Below are positions 7,261 through 11,708 of a DNA stretch of 11,708 bases, piece after piece. The position numbers were made by a program, and so were the translations under genes. The DNA lies in NCBI GenBank assembly GCA_027056615.1, contig JALUKJ010000154.1, forward strand, positions 1 through 11,708, read 5' to 3'. Numbering within the stretch: position 1 is the stretch's first letter; each line of letters starts with the position of its first letter. This stretch comes from Campylobacteraceae bacterium. GTDB taxonomy: Bacteria; Campylobacterota; Campylobacteria; Campylobacterales; Sulfurovaceae. The notes beneath the pieces are model-generated. The model searched no databases, was not told the DNA's origin, and saw only the letters and a program-made list of their open reading frames with translations.

Positions 7261-7276
7261 GGTGGGAAACCCCACC
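7261..7276. terminator. Short hairpin between convergent genes
   Basis: GGTGGG (7261-7266) and CCCACC (7271-7276) form a perfect GC-rich 6-bp stem with an AAAC loop. It sits 7 bases after the stop of the CsgG-like gene, in the 59-bp gap before the converging lipoprotein gene ends. No strong run of T follows on the plus strand. On the minus strand the downstream bases are moderately T-rich. It may serve both genes as a weak bidirectional terminator. Confidence 0.45.
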
Positions 7277-7312
7277 ACCAATCAGTTAAAATTAAGGCTC
7301 TTGATTCATCTT

Positions 7313-8116
7313 TTAATTACACTTTTCATATTTTAAGATACTAGTTATGGTATAAGCATTATCAAGAACATCCACGGCTTTGGACTTTCCTGCCACAACA
7401 TTGTTATTGGTATCAAGTGTAATTTGAACTATACCCCCTAAACCTATAACACCTTTCTTTTTACTGGTGGTATCTCTAATTTGAATACTATCTCCACTAT
7501 CAATGGGTATACGTGTTCCATGATTACTGGTTGACATATCAAATGAACCATCACATCCAAAGGTAACAACTGTCGTTAAGCCATCTTCAGGATAACTTAT
7601 CTTATATCCCTTAATGTCATGAGCATTTACTTTGTTTGTTGAAGTGCTAGGTGTGGAGGTTGAGCTAGGGGGAGTAGTCGTCTCTGTGTTGGATGATGAA
7701 CCTGTTGCTGTCCATGTTCCACTACAGCCTAAGCTATCAGACCACTTTCCACTACCACTGTTGTTTTGCATCTTTCCACTATAGGTAGCCAGTCGTTTAC
7801 CACTCTTTGCAAATCCTCCACTTATATCACCATTTTTAGATGAGTATGTTCCCCCTATTATTAGGTTGTCACCCCATCCTGTTTTTATAGTTCCTGATAC
7901 AGATGAATTCTCAATTATCATTGTTCCATTCGCTCCACGACAGTTTCCATTTGATGTTGGAGTGGCTACTATTTTATACTTTTTGATGGTTGCTTCAAGA
8001 TTATTTGTGCTATTGGGTTGTGTTGAAGGGGTACTACTACCTTTTGAACCTCCACCACCACATCCTGATAAGTTAATCGTTCCAAAGAGCAGTGCTGTCA
8101 AATATATATTTTTCAT
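7313..8116 (-). CDS. Two-domain lipoprotein of unknown function
   Basis: The N-terminus is a lipoprotein signal (KNIYLTALLFGTINLSGC) with lipobox LSGC, so Cys19 would be lipidated. Gly20 rather than Asp at +2 favours the outer membrane. A flexible Gly/Ser/Thr/Pro stretch (20-40) follows. The first domain (about 42-138) is Gly- and Ser-rich and beta-like, with Cys59 and Cys131 and the repeated pattern SGxxxxGxW around GSGKWSDSLGCSGTWTA. A second Thr/Ser/Pro linker (139-162) leads to a C-terminal beta-rich domain (163-267) with Cys188 and Cys266. The four mature cysteines, two per domain, could form one disulphide in each. AAAGGATTAAC precedes the ATG. I do not recognise a named family. Its promoter closely resembles that of the adjacent WYL regulator gene, which lies 71 bp upstream on the same strand. 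It may therefore respond to that regulator. Confidence 0.75.
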   Translation of the reverse strand: MKNIYLTALLFGTINLSGCGGGGSKGSSTPSTQPNSTNNLEATIKKYKIVATPTSNGNCRGANGTMIIENSSVSGTIKTGWGDNLIIGGTYSSKNGDISGGFAKSGKRLATYSGKMQNNSGSGKWSDSLGCSGTWTATGSSSNTETTTPPSSTSTPSTSTNKVNAHDIKGYKISYPEDGLTTVVTFGCDGSFDMSTSNHGTRIPIDSGDSIQIRDTTSKKKGVIGLGGIVQITLDTNNNVVAGKSKAVDVLDNAYTITSILKYEKCN

Positions 8117-8141
8117 GTTAATCCTTTTTATAATAAAAAAG

Positions 8142-8173
8142 ATTGTATCTATTTGTTTTGCTAAAAACTGTCC
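8142..8173 (-). promoter_or_regulatory. Lipoprotein promoter with GGACAG module
   Basis: Read on the minus strand, GGACAG (8173-8168) and TTTT lead, 26 nt from the first G, to the -10 box TACAAT (8147-8142). The -35 region is therefore covered by the GGACAG-TTTTT stretch. The same spot lies in a small palindrome AAAAC-AGGACA-GTTTT (8179-8164). The module matches the WYL gene promoter in 22 of 32 positions by hand alignment, with identical spacing. It is a good candidate for a WYL-regulator binding site. Confidence 0.5.
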
Positions 8174-8187
8174 TGTTTTAAATAGTT

Positions 8188-9207
8188 TTATACTATTTTC
8201 AAATATTTGTTTAAATCTTGTATCATCTCATCTTGCAAAGATTGAGGAGAGAGTATCTTTACATTGGGTAGCCACCTTTTAATAAAAGGCAATATCTCCA
8301 ATGTATGGGTATAGTCCAAGGTAAACTCAACACTACCATCACTGTTCTCTTTTATAAAAGTTTGAGAGAAGAGAAACTTTTTCATATTTGGTTTGAAGTA
8401 TTTTGCAACTTTGGGTGAAGCCAAAAGGTGGGCTTTTTGTTTGTCCACTCCAAAGAGTGTCATGGGGTTTTGCATGGTTTTAAAGTAGTCAATATATTTG
8501 TTAAGTTGACTCTCTTGGTAAGACTCTTTTTTAGAGTACTCCACACGCTCTATAAAGGCAATGCGTAATAGAAGAAAACCTCGTTCTTCAGAAGCCGTAG
8601 CCACATACCAATTGTTGTCCATAAAGACAAGTTTTAAGCATTGAGCATTTTTAATAAAACGCTCTTGATTATAGTGGTAGTATATATCTCTATACTCATT
8701 ATTTTTTATGGCTAATTTTAAAGAGTTGAAAATCTGTTTTTTATCTTTCTCTAGTAACTCATCAAAATATGAATTTTGAAACAAGAAAATATCTCTTTTC
8801 CCTTTGCTAATATTGGCAAGTCTCTCTTTTGTATCCTCTTCTAGCTTTGCAAAAAGATTTTTGTCGGACTCATACATAATTTGTATGAGCCAAGAGACAT
8901 CATCGCTACTACTTAAAAACTTATGAAAAATAGTAGAGGCACTATCAAGCCGAAAACAGTGGGTAGGGTTCTCTTTTATCTTGACAATATGAGGGTAAAG
9001 CTTTTGTATATCAGCAAGATAACGACATAGAGTTCTTCTATCATAATCAAAACTATCTACATAGTTTTTACTATCTTGGGCATCAATAGCTTTTCCTACA
9101 ATCATACCTCTTTTATCTAAAACTGTTCCATTTTGACAAACTATCTTCTCTTCTACAAAGAGTTCCATCAATCTGAAAATATTTTCTATTTTTTTACTTA
9201 TGCTCAT
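8188..9207 (-). CDS. WYL-domain transcriptional regulator
   Basis: This is a winged-helix DNA-binding protein with a ligand-sensing WYL domain and WCX C-terminal extension. The N-terminal HTH includes the putative recognition helix in DRRTLCRYLADIQKLY (56-71). A roughly 30-residue insertion (about 22-53) separates helix 1 from the rest. The WYL core lies at about 155-225: W200-Y201-V202 in NNWYVATASE is a WYL variant, followed by LLLRIAFIERVE with conserved arginines. The WCX ends ILPFIKRWLPNVKILSPQSLQDEM, a typical family ending. Proteins of this type (BrxR, CapW) often control antiphage operons and are thought to sense nucleic acid or nucleotide ligands. The gene is divergent from the MBL-protease pair with a 107-bp shared region. 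A TATAAT -10 and a weak GAAGAAAAG ribosome site precede the ATG. The promoter module shared with the downstream lipoprotein gene suggests autoregulation. Confidence 0.9.
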   Translation of the reverse strand: MSISKKIENIFRLMELFVEEKIVCQNGTVLDKRGMIVGKAIDAQDSKNYVDSFDYDRRTLCRYLADIQKLYPHIVKIKENPTHCFRLDSASTIFHKFLSSSDDVSWLIQIMYESDKNLFAKLEEDTKERLANISKGKRDIFLFQNSYFDELLEKDKKQIFNSLKLAIKNNEYRDIYYHYNQERFIKNAQCLKLVFMDNNWYVATASEERGFLLLRIAFIERVEYSKKESYQESQLNKYIDYFKTMQNPMTLFGVDKQKAHLLASPKVAKYFKPNMKKFLFSQTFIKENSDGSVEFTLDYTHTLEILPFIKRWLPNVKILSPQSLQDEMIQDLNKYLKIV

Positions 9208-9237
9208 AATCTTTTCTTCACTTTTTTAATCTAAAAC

Positions 9238-9269
9238 ATTATAATATATTATTTTACCAAAACCTGTCC
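9238..9269 (-). promoter_or_regulatory. WYL gene promoter with GGACAG module
   Basis: On the minus strand GGACAG (9269-9264), a G and TTTT precede the -10 box TATAAT (9243-9238), with 26 nt from the first G to the -10. Transcription would start near 9230, giving a leader of about 22 bases. The module overlies the -35 region, so a bound regulator could repress, or could replace the missing -35 consensus as an activator. For the divergent MBL gene the GGACAG site lies about 35-40 bases upstream of its -10. Confidence 0.5.
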
Positions 9270-9303
9270 AACTTTAGAACTTTTTAAAACAAAATTAATT
9301 AGA

Positions 9304-9309
9304 TATAAT
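9304..9309 (+). promoter_or_regulatory. MBL gene -10 box, predicted leaderless
   Basis: A perfect TATAAT ends only 5 bases before the MBL ATG (9315). With the usual distance, transcription would begin at or within one or two bases of the start codon. There is no Shine-Dalgarno sequence before this ATG. The upstream TTTTTAAAAC stretch is a T-rich -35 substitute. A leaderless mRNA is the simplest reading. Confidence 0.5.
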
Positions 9310-9314
9310 TCAAA

Positions 9315-10370
9315 ATGCATAAAAAAAATCTAACCCTACATGTTTTAAAAGCATTCAGTGGAGATACTCTATTTTTATCTTACATAGGAGATGATGAACA
9401 TAAGCACTATATTCTTATAGATGGTGGTATGCCAAACAGTTACAAAAAATATATTAAAACTCATATAGCTAAAATAGAACATTTAGACTATGTTTTTCTT
9501 ACACATATTGACAAAGACCATATAGGTGGTATTTTGAAACTACTAGATAGTTCTCAAAAAAACAAAGTAAAAAATATCTTCTTTAATTCAGGGAAAATGA
9601 TAAAAAAGAGTGACTCTACTTTGGTAAGTGAATCAGATGGTATTGCATTGGTAAACTTTATTAATAACTCAAACACACTAAATACAAATAAAAAAGAGCT
9701 AACAAACGAAAGTGAGCCATTTAACTTTTTTGGTTTACAAATAACCCTTTTGTCTCCCTCTTATGAAGCCCTTGAAGTCTTTAACAATGCTTTTACCTTA
9801 GGTGAGATAAAAGAGGAAGCATTGATTAGTGACTCTCTTATAAAAGAAGATGTCTCTTTAGACTTTTATCAACTTATAAAAGAGAAACCATTTAAAGAAA
9901 AACGCCTAAAAGATGACCCTGCCAATGGAGCAAGTTTGTCTATGATACTAAAGTATGAAGAGCAAACTATTTTACTTTTGGGTGATGCTAAAGACCATAT
10001 TATAGTCTCTTCACTTAAAGCTTTAGGCTACTCTACTGAAAACAGATTAAAAGTAGACTACCTAAAGTTAGCACATCATGGAAGCAAATATCATACCAGT
10101 GAAGAGTTTTTAGCGTTAGTGGAGTGTCAAAACTATATCATCAGTACCAATGGACGATATGGACACCCCAACATAGAGACTTTAGCTAGAGTTTTGTGCC
10201 ATAAACACCGTGACACATCTAAAAAGATATATTTTTATTACAATTATGCAAAAGAGGATTATAAAAATACAAAGACACATCTTTTGACAAGTGAAGAGGA
10301 GGAGAGGTACAATTGTAAATCTATATACAACCATACTTTATTTAACATATTAGGGGAAAATAGTGACTGA
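9315..10370 (+). CDS. ComEC-like metallo-beta-lactamase-fold hydrolase
   Basis: This 351-residue cytoplasmic protein has no signal peptide or membrane segment. LHVLKAFSGDTLFLSY (8-23) and ILIDGGM (33-39) are the usual opening of ComEC/Rec2-type MBL domains. The metal motif THIDKDHIGG (63-72) has Asp66 where classic hydrolases have His, as is normal for this branch. NGASLSMIL followed by ILLLGDAK (Asp224), then LAHHGSKYHTSEEF (252-265) and STNGRYGHPN (277-286) complete the site. Family members act on phosphodiester-type substrates. Stand-alone MBLs of this kind pair with trypsin-like proteases in type I Avs defence systems, and the same pairing is seen here: the next gene overlaps by 8 bp. The start is fixed by conserved residues close to the N-terminus. 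The -10 box is 5 bases away, so the message may be leaderless. It is divergent from the WYL regulator, which probably controls it. Confidence 0.88.
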   Translation: MHKKNLTLHVLKAFSGDTLFLSYIGDDEHKHYILIDGGMPNSYKKYIKTHIAKIEHLDYVFLTHIDKDHIGGILKLLDSSQKNKVKNIFFNSGKMIKKSDSTLVSESDGIALVNFINNSNTLNTNKKELTNESEPFNFFGLQITLLSPSYEALEVFNNAFTLGEIKEEALISDSLIKEDVSLDFYQLIKEKPFKEKRLKDDPANGASLSMILKYEEQTILLLGDAKDHIIVSSLKALGYSTENRLKVDYLKLAHHGSKYHTSEEFLALVECQNYIISTNGRYGHPNIETLARVLCHKHRDTSKKIYFYYNYAKEDYKNTKTHLLTSEEEERYNCKSIYNHTLFNILGENSD

Positions 10371-11478
10371 AAAAGAGATAAAAGAGAATATCAAACAACT
10401 AACCGTTCAAATAGAGACACCTTATGAGAAAGGTACAGGGGTTCTTATAAGCTATAAAAGTAGACCATACATTTTAACCGTACATCACTGTATCTACGGA
10501 AAAGGAGCTAAAGAACATCAAGTTGATGCTGATGATGTAAAGTTTATATTTTATAATAAGGCAGAACTTTATGCTGTTGATATAATCTCTTTGGGGAATT
10601 TGGTTCTTTTGGAGATAGATAAAAAAGATTTATCTATGCATAACTTTATAACACTCAATTTTTCCAATGTTGAGTATGAGAGAGACTACTTCATTAGAGG
10701 TTTCCCCTCAGGATTAGACAAAGCACACAACTTCAAAGCCAAATGTAATGATGATGCTGTAGATAAAAAAACATTTAAGATAGAGATGTCCAATATTACC
10801 AATGATACATCAGGAGATGATGCTATAAACTACATGAAAGGCGTTTCAGGAAGTGGTGTTTTTTATGCTAAAAAAGGAAAACTCTATTTGGTTGGCTTGG
10901 TTAATGCCTTAGCCAACCAATCAGGAACATTTAATGCTGTTCATTGTACCAATTTAAAAGAGTTAAAAGTTATACCTACCAAAGCTAAAACTTCTAAATA
11001 TTATCTTCTTACTTTTCCTTTTGTTGTGTTGGGTCTGTTTTTTTTATGGGATAAAAGTTCTAATAAAATAACAACGCAACATGTAGAACCTATTATAAAA
11101 ACCCAAAAACCCACTGCCTCCAAAGAGATAATTTTATCCACTAATAATCAAAATATTGATGATGAAGTTAGTAGACAATTGACTCAAAGTGGTTTTATAC
11201 TCTCTTCAAAAAAGAATTTGACCAATGGGTATAAAATAGAGATTTATAATAAAATCAGACAAAAAAGCTCTACTGTTTATGACAATACCATTATTAAAAC
11301 CGATTGCCATTTAAGTTTTACAATTTTTGATACCGTAACAAAAAATCAAATTAAATCTGACTCTATAGATGGTGTAGCTAGTGGGTTTAGTAAAGAGGAG
11401 TCACTCGAAGAGTGTTTAAGAAATGGAGCTAAAGAGTTGGGTATAAAAATAGTTCGCTCTTTAAAGCATAAGTACTGA
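10363..11478 (+). CDS. Membrane-anchored trypsin-like serine protease
   Basis: Residues 1-200 form a chymotrypsin-fold domain. GTGVLIS (24-30) is the N-terminal strand, His42 in ILTVHHC is the catalytic His, and Ser162 in GVSGSGVFY is the nucleophile. At the usual Asp position, before the LVLLEID strand, stands Asn79 (GNLVLL). There is no signal peptide, so this half should be cytoplasmic. A single hydrophobic helix (about 213-229, YYLLTFPFVVLGLFFLW) with Lys residues before it predicts an N-in, C-out topology. The C-terminal 140 residues would then be periplasmic. They carry TDCHLSFTIFDTVTKNQI and SGFSKEESLEECLRNGAKEL, reminiscent of CsgG/LPP20/FlgT-type domains (weak similarity, by eye). 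The start is a GTG 5 bases after AGGGGA, overlapping the MBL stop, so the two are translationally coupled. It is probably an effector or signal-relay protease acting with the MBL protein. Confidence 0.82.
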   Translation: MTEKEIKENIKQLTVQIETPYEKGTGVLISYKSRPYILTVHHCIYGKGAKEHQVDADDVKFIFYNKAELYAVDIISLGNLVLLEIDKKDLSMHNFITLNFSNVEYERDYFIRGFPSGLDKAHNFKAKCNDDAVDKKTFKIEMSNITNDTSGDDAINYMKGVSGSGVFYAKKGKLYLVGLVNALANQSGTFNAVHCTNLKELKVIPTKAKTSKYYLLTFPFVVLGLFFLWDKSSNKITTQHVEPIIKTQKPTASKEIILSTNNQNIDDEVSRQLTQSGFILSSKKNLTNGYKIEIYNKIRQKSSTVYDNTIIKTDCHLSFTIFDTVTKNQIKSDSIDGVASGFSKEESLEECLRNGAKELGIKIVRSLKHKY

Positions 11479-11541
11479 TATATTTTAATTTTATATTTAT
11501 AAAAAATTTAATATTTTTGCTTAAGCTTAATTTTATTAATG

Positions 11542-11547
11542 TATAAT
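11542..11547 (+). promoter_or_regulatory. Putative -10 box of second response regulator
   Basis: A perfect TATAAT lies 30 bases before the ATG at 11578, in an AT-rich 99-bp gap. TTGCTT (11517-11522) and T-runs further upstream could serve as a loose -35. The palindrome TTAAGCTTAA (11521-11530) lies between them. The gene therefore seems to have its own promoter, separate from the MBL-protease operon. Confidence 0.45.
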
Positions 11548-11577
11548 TTCTTTTACAACTATTAAACAAGGAAATAC

Positions 11578-11708
11578 ATGAAGTGGAATCTTCTAGGTAA
11601 TATCAATTTATTGATTGTTGATGATGACCCTTTTAATCGGCAACTTGTTATAAATTTGTTGGGAAAAAGAGAAAATATACATTTTATAGAGGCAGAAAAC
11701 GGTAAAGA
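11578..11708 (+). CDS. Response regulator receiver domain, 5' part
   Basis: The frame runs from ATG to the window end without a stop (43 codons plus two bases). The product begins MKWNLLGNINLLIVDDDPFN, the first strand and acidic pocket (Asp15-Asp17) of a CheY-like receiver domain. It continues with helix RQLVINLLGKRE and strand IHFIEAENG. The phosphoacceptor Asp and any output domain lie outside. AAGGAAAT is well placed before the ATG. It is unrelated in sequence detail to the OmpR-type regulator at the other end of the window. Confidence 0.88.
   Translation, partial: MKWNLLGNINLLIVDDDPFNRQLVINLLGKRENIHFIEAENGK

Noticed and set aside
7866..8282. Plus-strand open frame with hydrophobic stretches
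   Set aside because: It is antisense to the lipoprotein and WYL genes, whose own features (lipobox, WCX motif) are clear. Its hydrophobic segments are mirror images of the Ser/Gly-rich and AT-rich coding of the real genes.
11038..11046. Run of T in the protease gene as a possible frameshift site
   Set aside because: The frame continues cleanly through the transmembrane helix and a structured C-terminal domain to a stop at 11478, so no shift is needed.
9315..11478. Complete type I Avs (AVAST) system
   Set aside because: The MBL and trypsin-like parts are present, but no STAND NTPase is encoded in the window; the next gene is a response regulator with its own promoter.
1..11708. CRISPR array, tRNA or rRNA genes, phage integrase or attachment repeats
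   Set aside because: No regularly spaced direct repeats, cloverleaf-type sequences, rRNA-like stretches, integrase or flanking direct repeats were seen on either strand.

Overview
The window is AT-rich and gene-dense, with short intergenic gaps, T-rich promoters with TATAAT-like -10 boxes, and Lys/Ile/Leu/Asn-rich proteins. Together with the protein families present this suggests a free-living member of the Campylobacterota (Sulfurimonas/Sulfurovum-like). That is an inference; there is no rRNA or other marker gene to place it.

Left part (1-4580), housekeeping and signalling. The 5' end of a small membrane protein gene (1-180, minus) is divergent from a TTG-started HAD phosphatase (233-1066), and a 7-bp inverted repeat lies over their shared promoter. 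Converging on the HAD gene is a minus-strand block, in transcription order anmK, amgK, murU and an OmpR-type response regulator. AnmK, AmgK and MurU are enzymes that salvage N-acetylmuramic acid from turned-over peptidoglycan back to UDP-MurNAc. Their usual partner, a MurNAc-6-phosphate phosphatase (MupP), is not seen as such. A GC-richer double-hairpin, BIME-like repeat (2482-2571) lies between amgK and murU and supplies the amgK stop codon.

Right part (4737-11478), accessory in character. First come an OLD-like ABC ATPase-TOPRIM protein and, 18 bp later, a secreted CsgG/FlgO-like protein. Then come a minus-strand lipoprotein gene and a WYL-domain transcription regulator. Divergent from the regulator is a translationally coupled pair: a ComEC-like metallo-beta-lactamase-fold protein and a trypsin-like protease with a transmembrane anchor and a C-terminal extracytoplasmic domain. 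An MBL plus trypsin pair is known from type I Avs (AVAST) antiphage systems, where it accompanies a STAND NTPase. Here there is no STAND gene; instead the protease is membrane-anchored and the pair lies next to a WYL regulator, a family that often controls defence genes.

The most telling new signal is regulatory. The WYL gene and the lipoprotein gene carry matching promoter modules: GGACAG-N-TTTT at exactly the same distance (26 nt) from the -10 box. This suggests one regulon spanning the WYL gene, the lipoprotein and possibly the MBL-protease pair. The candidate undescribed system is therefore WYL regulator + surface lipoprotein + cytoplasmic MBL + membrane-spanning protease, perhaps with the neighbouring ATPase-TOPRIM and secreted protein. 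A second response regulator begins at 11578 and runs off the window.
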